Shown here one piece after another: positions 1 to 6,194 of a DNA stretch of 7,128 nucleotides. The stretch is from an uncultured Kouleothrix sp. (GTDB lineage Bacteria > Chloroflexota > Chloroflexia > Chloroflexales > Roseiflexaceae). The stretch lies in the NCBI GenBank assembly GCA_937858455.1, contig CALLYN010000908.1, forward strand, positions 1 to 7,128, in the 5' to 3' direction. Position 1 is the first letter of the stretch, and each line of letters opens with the position of its first letter. Both the position numbers and the translations under genes were made by a program. The notes beneath the pieces are model-generated. The model saw only the letters and a list, made by a program, of their open reading frames with translations, had not been told where the DNA came from and ran no database searches.

Positions 1-1
1 G

Positions 2-1690
2 GCTGCGGCGCCTACCGCCAGGCCTGCTGCCGCCACGGCTACATTCGCGCCTACGGCTGCCGTGACGGCGCCCGCCTTGGTTGCGGCGGCAGCGCAGCCC
101 AGCCCTACGGCTGGCGCGCCTGGCCCAGCGCCATACTTCGACGATCGGCGGCTGGCCTATGAGCCGGGCTTCTATGCGCAGCAGATCCAGGCGTTTCTCG
201 ACACCCAGCCCGGCACGCTGAAACGGCAGGTTGTGCAGGTCTCCGACGGGCGCTTCTCTTTCGCCGAGGCGCTTGTCGGCCAGACAAGCTACTACAGCGT
301 CAACCCCAAGGTGATCCTGGCGCTGCTCGAGCAGCGCAGCCGGCTGCTTTCCAGCCCTAGCCCCTCGTCTGATCAGCTTGCCTGGGCGCTGGGCTACCAG
401 GGCGAGAACGGCAACCGGCGCGGCCTTTCGGCGCAGATCCGCTGGGCCGTAAAGCAGATGCTCTACGCCAAGCGCGATTTCCCAGGGTACGCACCGCTCA
501 CCTACGCCGATAGCTCGAGCACACCGCCGCCGCCGGGCCTGACGATGAGCGAGTATGTGATCGCGCGGGTGCTCGCGCCAACCAGCACGCCCGATCGGCT
601 GCCGGCGCTGCTTGCGGGTTTTCGTGAAACCTACACCCGCCTGTTTGGCGATCCGCGCCCGGCGCCCGAGGGCTGGCCCGCGCCGGCCGCGCCGTTTCTG
701 TCCTGGCCGCTCGAGCATCCCGCCGCCGTCACTTCGTTTTTCGACCATGGCGGGCCGTTTCTTACGCGCAATGCGGCCATGGGCGTTACCACCTACTGGG
801 GCCGCACCGAGACTGACATCGCCTTTGCGTATAATGGCCACGACGGCTGGGATTTCGCCGCCGCGCCGCCCGACCTGGCGCTGGCCGCTGCCGACGGCGA
901 GGTGGTATTTGCCGGCAATGCCGACGACGGCTGCGCCACGCGCGCTGTGATCATCGACCACGGCAATGGCTACCGTACGCTGTACTGGCACCTGGCCCGC
1001 GTCGACGCCCAGTTCGGCGAGCATGTGGCGCGCGGCCAGCCGATCGGTATCGTCGGCGAGAGCGGCTGCGCGAATGGGCCACACCTGCATTTCGGCGTGC
1101 AGTACCTTGGCCGTAATACCGACCCGTATGGCTGGTGCGCAGCCACGCCTGACCCATGGCAGCAGCACCCGGCTGGTAGCGTCAGCACCTGGCTGTGGCT
1201 CGATCGGCCCTCGCCCTGCGGCCCACCGCCCGACGGCGCGGTGGTGGTTGACGTCAGCTCGCCCGGGTTCTCGAAAGAAGGCGATGGCTGGCAGGCCGTG
1301 CCTGTGGGCTATGGCGGCTCGGCGCTGTTTGTGCCGTCGCTGCGCGGCGCCGACGCTTTTGGCGCGCTCGGCATGCGCCCGCTGGCGCGCCCGGCTGTGG
1401 CGGTGTGGCGCCCTACGCTGCCTGCCGCCGGCCGCTACCGCGTGCTGGCCTATATTCCCTATGCGCTCAGCGGCCTTGAAGATGCCAACCAGGTGCGCTA
1501 CCGCATACGCTACCACGGCGGTGAGGCCGAGATCATCATCAGCCAGCCCGATCGCGCCAACGACTGGGTCGACCTGGGCACCTACGATTTCGACCCGCGC
1601 GATACGCCAACCGTCTCCGTCAGCAACCTGGCCGAGGCCAGCCAGCTGAGCGTGTGGGCCGACGCAGTTATGTGGCTGCCAGTGCCATAA
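2..1690 (+). CDS. M23 (LytM-type) metallopeptidase with C-terminal golvesin-like domain, 5' partial
   Basis: Predicted secreted zinc endopeptidase of family M23, which cuts peptide cross-links in peptidoglycan or other cell-surface peptides. The frame is open from base 2 with no stop, so the true start and any signal peptide lie upstream. The GTG at 62 is the first start codon in view but sits inside an Ala/Pro/Thr-rich linker and is probably not the start. Numbering from that GTG: residues about 30-190 form a helical domain containing VNPKVILALLEQRS, resembling the N-terminal, perhaps lysozyme-like, part of Chloroflexota M23 proteins. The M23 domain spans about 220-365, with H260 and D264 (HDGWD), H310 (YWHL) and H341/H343 (GPHLHFG) as zinc ligands and catalytic residues. 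Cysteines 291, 336, 359 and 386 could form disulfides, fitting an extracellular site. Residues about 395-542 (VVVDVSSPGF, LPAAGRYRVLAYIP, WADAVMW) match the golvesin/Xly carbohydrate-binding-like pattern. M23 call firm; flanking domains less so. Confidence 0.88.
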   Translation, partial: AAAPTARPAAATATFAPTAAVTAPALVAAAAQPSPTAGAPGPAPYFDDRRLAYEPGFYAQQIQAFLDTQPGTLKRQVVQVSDGRFSFAEALVGQTSYYSVNPKVILALLEQRSRLLSSPSPSSDQLAWALGYQGENGNRRGLSAQIRWAVKQMLYAKRDFPGYAPLTYADSSSTPPPPGLTMSEYVIARVLAPTSTPDRLPALLAGFRETYTRLFGDPRPAPEGWPAPAAPFLSWPLEHPAAVTSFFDHGGPFLTRNAAMGVTTYWGRTETDIAFAYNGHDGWDFAAAPPDLALAAADGEVVFAGNADDGCATRAVIIDHGNGYRTLYWHLARVDAQFGEHVARGQPIGIVGESGCANGPHLHFGVQYLGRNTDPYGWCAATPDPWQQHPAGSVSTWLWLDRPSPCGPPPDGAVVVDVSSPGFSKEGDGWQAVPVGYGGSALFVPSLRGADAFGALGMRPLARPAVAVWRPTLPAAGRYRVLAYIPYALSGLEDANQVRYRIRYHGGEAEIIISQPDRANDWVDLGTYDFDPRDTPTVSVSNLAEASQLSVWADAVMWLPVP

Positions 1691-1694
1691 TCGC

Positions 1695-1709
1695 GCTTGC
1701 CGGGCAAGC
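1695..1709. repeat. Perfect 15-nt palindrome over a -35 element
   Basis: GCTTGCCGGGCAAGC is a perfect dyad with 7-base arms around one central G. It starts 4 bases after the M23 stop codon and covers the -35 hexamer of the downstream promoter. No T-run follows, so it is a poor intrinsic terminator. The position suggests an operator for a dimeric regulator, but that is inference. Confidence 0.5.
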
Positions 1710-1726
1710 TCCGTGGCTGGTATAAT
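1697..1726 (+). promoter_or_regulatory. Sigma70-type promoter for the histidine kinase gene
   Basis: TTGCCG (1697-1702) and a consensus TATAAT (1721-1726) are 18 bases apart. A TG one base before the -10 (1718-1719) makes it an extended -10. Transcription would start near 1733, leaving a leader of about 37 bases before the ATG at 1770. The -35 half is embedded in the palindrome at 1695-1709, so access by RNA polymerase could be blocked by a bound regulator. Confidence 0.7.
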
Positions 1727-1769
1727 GTCGTAGCATCGTCGCCGTGGCGGGAACTGGATTCGTCACTGG

Positions 1770-3752
1770 ATGAAGTTTATGTTTTCAGCCCAATCGGCAA
1801 TCCTCCCAATGCTGGTCGAGGAATTGCGTGCATCGCTGCCCAATGTCGCCGAGCTGCTCGACCAGCTGGCGAACGAACCGTCGCTTGAGCGGCGGCGCGC
1901 GCTGCTGCGCCAGCTTGGAGCGCTGTGGTACCATCGCGACGGCGAGCCCGAGGTGCTCGCCGAGTTCGGGCTGGGCCTGGCCGAGCAGTTTGGCATCGAG
2001 CCGGGCGTGGCCATAGCCGAGCTGCTGATGTCCTACGGCGCGGCACGCGAAGAAAAGCGCACCAGCGAGTGGGAAAATAACCTGGTGCGGCGCATGGCCG
2101 AGCTGAGCGGCCTGCACCGCGTGATCTCGGCGGCCAACTCGACGCTCGATCTCGATACTTCGATGCAGATGGTGGTCGAGACCGTCGCCGAAGTAATCGG
2201 CGTCGAGGCATGCTCGGTATACCTCTACGATAAAACCAGCGATGACCTGACGCTGCGCGCCACGCGCGGCCTGAACGCCGCGGCGATCGGCCAGGTGCGG
2301 ATCGAGCTGGGCGACGGCGTCACCGGCGTGGCCGCCAAAGAGGGCCGCCCGGTCTCGGTGCACGATGTCTACAACGACGTGCGCTTTTTGCGCGAGCCGA
2401 TGCTGGCTGAAGAAGCATTTCGCTCGCTGCTTGCGGTGCCGATCGTGCTGTTCAGCGCCGAGCGCTTCCACGTCGGCGCCGATAAGCTGCAGGGCGTGAT
2501 TACGATCCAGACGAGCGGGCCGCGCGATTTCACCCCCGAGGAAGTGAATTTTGTCGAGACGGTGGCCGGCGAGCTGGCGTTCTTTATCGTCAATGCGCAG
2601 CTGTACCAGCAGACGGGCGACCAGCTCCACCAGAAAGTGCAGGAACTGACGACCCTGCAGCAGGTGTCGAAACGTATCGCCGAGCAGCTCGATCTGAAGG
2701 AAGTGCTGAAGCTGATCGTCGCCAAGGCCGTCGAGCTGGCGCGTGTCGATCGCGCCGACATCTTCCGCTGGGTCGAGGACGACCGGCTTGAGCTGGCGGC
2801 AACACAGGGCGGCAGCCAGGGTATTAGCGTGCACAGCTTCATCGCCCAGGCGGTGCGCGAGGGCCGGCCGTTGGCGGTGCTGAACGCCTATAGCGACTCG
2901 CGCTTCCCCGATCTGGCGCAAGTGGCCGCCAGCGAAAGCTTTCACTCGCTGTTCTGCATGCCGCTGAAGGTGCAGCAGAATCGCATTATTGGCGCGATCT
3001 GCCTGTATACCCGCGAGGCCCGCCACTTCGATTACGAGCAGGTACGCCTGCTCTCCACGTTCGCCGACGAGGCGGCGATCGCGATCGAAAATGCCCGCCT
3101 CTATGCCGAGAGCCAAAGCGCGCTGCGGATCAAATCGGCGATGCTGCAGGAGATGCACCACCGCGTGCGCAACAATCTGCAAACCATCTCGGCACTGCTG
3201 GCTATGCAGCAGCGCCGGCTCGACCCGAGCGGCAGCGGCGCCGAGGCGCTGCGCGATAGCGTGGCGCGCATCCAGGCGATCGCCGGGGTGCACAACCTGC
3301 TGTGCCGCGAAGATGTAGGCGTGACGACGATCGACGCGGTGGTGCGCCAGATCGTCGATAGTGCGCGCGTGAGCCTGGCAAACCCCGAGCGCCCGATCTT
3401 CTTCCAGATCTGCGGCGAGCCGGCGCGGGTGGCCTCGCGCGAGGCCACCGTGCTGGCGATTGTGCTGAATGAGCTGATTGTCAACGCTATGTCGCACGGC
3501 CTCACGCTTGAGGGCGGCAATGTTGTGGTCGAGACGCAGCGCGAGCATGGTACGGTGCTGGTAGAGGTGCGCGACGATGGGCCGTCGCACGGGCCGGGCG
3601 AGTCGATCGCCTCGAGCAGCGGCCTCGGGCTGCAGATTATCCGCACGCTGGTGAACGAGGATCTGGCCGGCGATTTCGAGCTGCTCGAGCGCGGCGGCTG
3701 GATGTGCGCGCGCGTTCGCTTCCCGCAGCGCGTTGAGGCCGACCTGGCATAG
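1770..3752 (+). CDS. Cytoplasmic GAF-GAF sensor histidine kinase (HisKA_2 type)
   Basis: A 660-residue signalling kinase expected to autophosphorylate on histidine and pass phosphate to an unidentified response regulator. Residues 1-95 are a helical N-terminal region I cannot assign firmly; its layout recalls RsbR-type N-terminal domains only loosely. The first GAF domain is about 115-275 (C148 in VEACSVYLYD), followed by a short coiled linker (QLHQKVQELTTLQQVSKRI). The second GAF is about 295-450. The dimerisation/phosphoacceptor block reads EMHHRVRNNLQTISALL with H463/H464, the HisKA_2 signature. The ATPase domain has an N box (N567, E568, N572), G1 (D602-D603-G604) and G2 (GLGL, 618-621). 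There is no transmembrane segment, PAS or receiver domain, so it probably senses a cytoplasmic ligand or redox state. ATG 1770 is the first possible start after an in-frame TAG at 1731; ATG 1779 is an alternative. Neither has a good Shine-Dalgarno. No regulator gene lies beside it. Confidence 0.9.
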   Translation: MKFMFSAQSAILPMLVEELRASLPNVAELLDQLANEPSLERRRALLRQLGALWYHRDGEPEVLAEFGLGLAEQFGIEPGVAIAELLMSYGAAREEKRTSEWENNLVRRMAELSGLHRVISAANSTLDLDTSMQMVVETVAEVIGVEACSVYLYDKTSDDLTLRATRGLNAAAIGQVRIELGDGVTGVAAKEGRPVSVHDVYNDVRFLREPMLAEEAFRSLLAVPIVLFSAERFHVGADKLQGVITIQTSGPRDFTPEEVNFVETVAGELAFFIVNAQLYQQTGDQLHQKVQELTTLQQVSKRIAEQLDLKEVLKLIVAKAVELARVDRADIFRWVEDDRLELAATQGGSQGISVHSFIAQAVREGRPLAVLNAYSDSRFPDLAQVAASESFHSLFCMPLKVQQNRIIGAICLYTREARHFDYEQVRLLSTFADEAAIAIENARLYAESQSALRIKSAMLQEMHHRVRNNLQTISALLAMQQRRLDPSGSGAEALRDSVARIQAIAGVHNLLCREDVGVTTIDAVVRQIVDSARVSLANPERPIFFQICGEPARVASREATVLAIVLNELIVNAMSHGLTLEGGNVVVETQREHGTVLVEVRDDGPSHGPGESIASSSGLGLQIIRTLVNEDLAGDFELLERGGWMCARVRFPQRVEADLA

Positions 3753-3826
3753 GCGTCGTTCAAACCGGCGTTCCGGCTCGTCGCCGTGAAGCCGTGCCTT
3801 AGCATCATAGCAGAGAACCGAGCGTT

Positions 3827-3863
3827 GATCGCAGGTTGCGGCTGGTTCGCGCGGCCTGCGATC
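3827..3863 (+). repeat. Inverted repeat/hairpin ahead of the M24 peptidase gene
   Basis: GATCGCAGG (3827-3835) and CCTGCGATC (3855-3863) are perfect 9-bp arms around a 19-base spacer. The downstream arm is followed by TGTTTGT and ends 8 bases before the ribosome binding site. It could be a weak terminator for the kinase transcript (stop 74 bases upstream), a leader hairpin controlling the peptidase gene, or an operator. The sequence alone does not decide. Confidence 0.4.
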
Positions 3864-3871
3864 TGTTTGTC

Positions 3872-3877
3872 GAGGAG
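3872..3877 (+). promoter_or_regulatory. Ribosome binding site fixing the M24 peptidase start
   Basis: GAGGAG lies 6 bases before ATG 3884. This favours ATG 3884 over the in-frame TTG at 3836, which has no such site and lies inside the hairpin spacer. Confidence 0.75.
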
Positions 3878-3883
3878 TGTCAC

Positions 3884-4996
3884 ATGGCGAATACACAGTC
3901 CCAGCGCCTCGATCGCCTGCGCGCCGAGATGCGCCGCGCCGGCATCGACGGCATCGCCCTGGTGCCGGGCGCAAACATGCGCTACCTTGCTGGCCTGGAT
4001 ATGCATATGAACGAGCGCCTGGCGATCGCGTTCTTCCCGGCCAATGGCCAGCCCGCGATGGTGCTGCCGGCGCTCGAGCAGCCGCGCGCCCAGGCCCAGG
4101 CGCGCTTCCCGATCGCCTTCTACCCCTGGCACGACGGCGATGGCCCCGAGGCGGCGATGCGCCAGGCCGCCGCCGACCTCGGGCTCGACGGCGCGCGGCT
4201 GGGCGTCGAGTACACCGCCATGCGCGTGCTCGAGCTGCGCGGCATCGAGGCAGCCGCGCCCGAGGCGCTGGTCGGCGATGCCACCGCGACACTGGCGGCG
4301 CTGCGCATGGCGAAGGACGCCGACGAGCTTGCCGCGATGCGCCGGGCCGTGAGCATCGTCGAGGAGGCGCTGCGCGCCGCGATTGCGCAGATCCGCGTGG
4401 GCATGACCGAGCGCGAGCTGGCCGAGCTGTGGGATGCTGGCATGCGCGCCGCCGGGAGCGCGCCCTCGTTCGGTACGATCGTCGCGAGCGGGCCGAATGC
4501 CGCCAACCCACATCACTCGAACACCGACCGCGCATTTCAGCCCGGCGACTTGATCATCATGGATGGCGGCGCCTGGTTCGATGGCTACGCCTCGGATATT
4601 ACCCGCACTGTAGCGCTTGGCCTGCCCTCCGGCGAGGCCCGGCGGATCTATGAGCTGGTGCAGGCCGCGAATGCCGCCGGCCGCGCCGCAGCCCGGCCAG
4701 GCGCCAGCGGCGAGCAGATCGACCAGGCCGCGCGCGCGGCGATCACCGCCGGCGGCTATGGCCCGCAGTTTCTGCACCGTACCGGCCACGGCCTCGGGCT
4801 CGAGGTGCACGAGCCGCCATATATCGTGTCCGGCAGCACCAGCCCGCTCGTGCCTGGGATGACGTTCACTGTCGAGCCTGGCGTGTATGTCGCCGGCGTT
4901 GGCGGCGTGCGGATCGAGGACGACGTGGTGATCACCGCCGATGGCGCCGAGAGCCTGACCTCGTTCGAGCGCGATCTGATTGTTGTCGAAGCCTGA
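3884..4996 (+). CDS. M24B family metallopeptidase (Xaa-Pro dipeptidase/aminopeptidase type)
   Basis: A 370-residue cytoplasmic peptidase of the pita-bread fold, expected to release the residue preceding proline from peptides using two metal ions. The length is usual for bacterial Xaa-Pro dipeptidases. Residues about 8-130 are the creatinase-type N-terminal domain (RLDRLRAEMRRAGIDGIAL). The catalytic domain is about 140-365 and carries all five expected metal ligands: D227 and D238 in the DGGAWFDGYASDITRT block, H302 (RTGHGLG), E331 (TVEPGVYV) and E345 (VRIEDDV). H298 and H309 (EVHEPP) are the usual accessory active-site histidines. The complete ligand set argues for an active enzyme. Whether it acts on dipeptides (PepQ-like) or longer peptides (PepP-like) cannot be told, so no symbol is given. 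scpB follows 84 bases later and may share the transcript; no functional link between the two is evident. Confidence 0.93.
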   Translation: MANTQSQRLDRLRAEMRRAGIDGIALVPGANMRYLAGLDMHMNERLAIAFFPANGQPAMVLPALEQPRAQAQARFPIAFYPWHDGDGPEAAMRQAAADLGLDGARLGVEYTAMRVLELRGIEAAAPEALVGDATATLAALRMAKDADELAAMRRAVSIVEEALRAAIAQIRVGMTERELAELWDAGMRAAGSAPSFGTIVASGPNAANPHHSNTDRAFQPGDLIIMDGGAWFDGYASDITRTVALGLPSGEARRIYELVQAANAAGRAAARPGASGEQIDQAARAAITAGGYGPQFLHRTGHGLGLEVHEPPYIVSGSTSPLVPGMTFTVEPGVYVAGVGGVRIEDDVVITADGAESLTSFERDLIVVEA

Positions 4997-5002
4997 CGTA
5001 TC

Positions 5003-5064
5003 AGACACAGAGGCAGGGAGATAAGCAGCCATCCCGCCGCTGCTTGTCTCCCTGTCGCCTGTCT
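5003..5064. repeat. Long imperfect inverted repeat between the M24 peptidase gene and scpB
   Basis: The core arms are CAGGGAGATAAGCAGC (5014-5029) and GCTGCTTGTCTCCCTG (5039-5054): 16 pairs with one G-U wobble around a 9-base loop. A G-U pair (5013/5055) and a G-C pair (5012/5056) extend the stem, and an outer AGACA/TGTCT pairing (5003-5007 with 5060-5064) closes it after a small internal loop. It begins 6 bases after the M24 stop codon and ends 16 bases before the scpB ATG. No clear T-run follows. It may be a REP/MITE-like palindromic unit, an mRNA-stabilising hairpin or a U-poor terminator. Confidence 0.6.
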
Positions 5065-5080
5065 CTTGGCCGGAATAACC

Positions 5081-5710
5081 ATGGAACAACCGCCACTCTT
5101 CGATCTCCCGCCCTCGCCCTCGGCTCCGCAGCTGGTCGAGGCGCTGCTGTTTATCGCCGGTGAGCCGCTTACGGTCGCACAGCTGGCACAGGCGCTCGAG
5201 CTTCCGGCTGACGCGGTCGAGGCCGCGCTGGAGCACTTGGCTGCCGCGTGCGCCGGCCGTGGCGTGCGCGTGCAGCGCCACGGCGACCAGGTGCAGTTGG
5301 TGTCGGCGCCCGAGGCATCTGCGGCGATCGAGCGCTTCTTGGGCGTGCAGCCACAGGCCCGGCTGTCGCCGGCGGCGCTCGAGGCGCTGGCGATCGTCGC
5401 CTACCGCCAGCCGATCACCCGCGCTCAGGTCGACGCGCTACGTGGCGTCGATAGCAGCGGCGTGATCCGCGCGCTGCTCAGCCGCGACCTGATCGCCGAG
5501 ACCGGGCGGCTCGAAACGGTTGGCCGGCCCATCCTGTACGCCACCACCGACGAATTTCTGCGGCAGTTTGGCCTAAGCCGCCTGGCCGACCTGCCGCCGC
5601 TCGACCTGCCCGAGCCGGTCGCGCGCCCCAGCGCCGAGAGCAGCACGCCCGCTCTGGCTGCGCAGCCGTTGGCCGAAGCCGCAGCCGGGCCTGAGGCTCG
5701 TGCAATGTAG
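5081..5710 (+). CDS. scpB: Segregation and condensation protein B
   Basis: ScpB dimers bind the kleisin ScpA and, with Smc, form the bacterial condensin that compacts DNA and separates newly replicated origins. The 209-residue protein has the expected two winged-helix units. The first is about residues 14-85 (QLVEALLFIAGEPLTVAQLA). The second is about 93-165 and carries the family signatures LSPAALEALAIVAYRQPITR (95-114), GVDSSGVIRALL and GRP (148-150), ending in YATTDEFLRQFGL. The last 30 or so residues are an Ala/Pro-rich tail, common and variable in the family. ATG 5081 is preferred over the in-frame TTG at 5066, which would add MAGIT; only a weak GGA-type ribosome site is visible. scpA, the usual neighbour, is not upstream here: an M24 peptidase gene takes that place. 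Lying next to the putative origin fits its role in origin segregation. Confidence 0.93.
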   Translation: MEQPPLFDLPPSPSAPQLVEALLFIAGEPLTVAQLAQALELPADAVEAALEHLAAACAGRGVRVQRHGDQVQLVSAPEASAAIERFLGVQPQARLSPAALEALAIVAYRQPITRAQVDALRGVDSSGVIRALLSRDLIAETGRLETVGRPILYATTDEFLRQFGLSRLADLPPLDLPEPVARPSAESSTPALAAQPLAEAAAGPEARAM

Positions 5711-5749
5711 CGCGGGCGGATACATCGGTGCAAGCTGAGTCGCCCGCGC
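5710..5749 (+). terminator. GC-rich hairpin at the end of scpB, possible terminator
   Basis: GCGCGGGCG (5710-5718, starting on the last base of the scpB stop) pairs perfectly with CGCCCGCGC (5741-5749) around a 22-base loop. There is no T-run after it, so it is not a classical intrinsic terminator. It could still end the transcript or protect its 3' end before the origin region. Confidence 0.4.
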
Positions 5750-5774
5750 GCCGCGCCTGCCGCAAACCGCCAAG

Positions 5775-5783
5775 TTCTCCACA
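5775..5783 (+). promoter_or_regulatory. DnaA box, one mismatch (TTCTCCACA)
   Basis: It differs from TTATCCACA at one position and lies 11 bases before a perfect box in the same orientation, so it is probably a lower-affinity member of the cluster. Confidence 0.45.
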
Positions 5784-5794
5784 GCTGCCCAAAA

Positions 5795-5803
5795 TTATCC
5801 ACA
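5795..5803 (+). promoter_or_regulatory. DnaA box, perfect consensus (TTATCCACA)
   Basis: Exact match to the strong DnaA-binding 9-mer. It faces the inverted box at 5808-5816 across 4 bases. Confidence 0.8.
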
Positions 5804-5807
5804 GCCG

Positions 5808-5816
5808 TGTGGAAAA
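5808..5816 (-). promoter_or_regulatory. DnaA box, inverted (TTTTCCACA on the minus strand)
   Basis: It reads TGTGGAAAA on the + strand. With the preceding box it forms a dyad: TCCACA, GCCG, TGTGGA. It has one mismatch to TTATCCACA and falls within commonly accepted box variants. Confidence 0.7.
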
Positions 5817-5895
5817 GACTTGACAGGAATTGTGACTCGTAAAAGCTGATGGTGAAGGCCCAAACCGCTGATCGCTCGAACAGATTTTCGCCAGG

Positions 5896-5904
5896 TTATC
5901 CACA
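5896..5904 (+). promoter_or_regulatory. DnaA box, perfect consensus (TTATCCACA)
   Basis: A second exact consensus box, 92 bases after the first perfect one and about 120 bases upstream of the putative dnaA promoter. Confidence 0.8.
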
Positions 5905-6023
5905 ATGTCAATGCAGCTTGCTCGACATATGTTGATGAACAAGGCGCATTTGGCACAAGCACTACCCCTACTCGCACCTGACCCTGTATAAGCAAACGTA
6001 ATAGAACTAAGGCTTGATCCGGC

Positions 6024-6052
6024 TTGAAAAGAGAGGTCGCATGGGGTATGAT
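6024..6052 (+). promoter_or_regulatory. Sigma70-type promoter for dnaA
   Basis: TTGAAA (6024-6029) and TATGAT (6047-6052) are separated by exactly 17 bases; each hexamer has one mismatch to consensus. Transcription would start near 6059, giving a leader of about 140 bases. The DnaA boxes lie upstream at 5775-5904, so DnaA could autoregulate from there, though none overlaps the promoter. Confidence 0.6.
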
Positions 6053-6138
6053 CATCATCGCTGCATAACACTGTTTCAATTCATCCGGGCCAATCCACTC
6101 CCGCAAGGACAATTATTACGCCAGTGAGGCCGAAGAAC

Positions 6139-6167
6139 CGGTGCGTGCTGAGTGTCGGCGCGCACCG
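6139..6167 (+). promoter_or_regulatory. Stable hairpin in the dnaA leader, possible attenuator
   Basis: CGGTGCGTGCTG (6139-6150) pairs with CGGCGCGCACCG (6156-6167) as a 12-pair stem with two G-U wobbles and a 5-base loop. A pyrimidine-rich, T-containing run (CTCGTCTATCTTTGTC) follows before the ribosome binding site. It looks like a weak intrinsic terminator or attenuator inside the dnaA leader. Function is inferred. Confidence 0.45.
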
Positions 6168-6189
6168 CTCGTCTATCTTTGTCTCTGAT

Positions 6190-6194
6190 GGAGG
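6190..6194 (+). promoter_or_regulatory. Ribosome binding site fixing the dnaA GTG start
   Basis: GGAGG lies 5 bases before GTG 6200. An in-frame ATG at 6188 overlaps this site and has no Shine-Dalgarno of its own, so the GTG is the better start. Confidence 0.7.

Noticed and set aside
3836..3883. Longer M24 peptidase starting at TTG 3836
   Set aside because: ATG 3884 has a GAGGAG site 6 bases upstream and gives a normal family N-terminus; the TTG has neither.
1785..4535. Very long open frame on the minus strand (916 codons)
   Set aside because: It lies opposite two well-supported genes, is Arg/Ala/His-rich with no recognisable domain, and crosses the promoter and gap at 3753-3883. It is a mirror artefact of GC-rich codon bias.
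3101..5281. Second very long minus-strand open frame (726 codons)
   Set aside because: It overlaps three + strand genes with complete catalytic or structural motifs and has no family resemblance.
5795..5816. Minus-strand intrinsic terminator made of the DnaA-box dyad
   Set aside because: On the minus strand the stem is followed by TAATTTT, but no minus-strand gene ends here and the exact DnaA-box match explains the sequence better.
5820..5825. TTGACA as a promoter -35
   Set aside because: The bases 16-18 positions downstream (around AAGCTG) do not resemble a -10.
5987..5992. TATAAG as a -10, or TGTATAA as a reversed DnaA box
   Set aside because: No -35 lies at the right distance, and the box reading misses the consensus because TGTGNATAA is not complete.
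6047..6060. GATCATCATC triplet run as a DnaA-trio element
   Set aside because: The DnaA-trio reads as repeated TAG-type triplets next to boxes; these triplets are a different word and lie over 140 bases from the nearest box.
5795..6112. 105-codon minus-strand frame in the origin-like region
   Set aside because: It runs through DnaA boxes and the dnaA promoter, has no recognisable domain, and no convincing ribosome site was seen.
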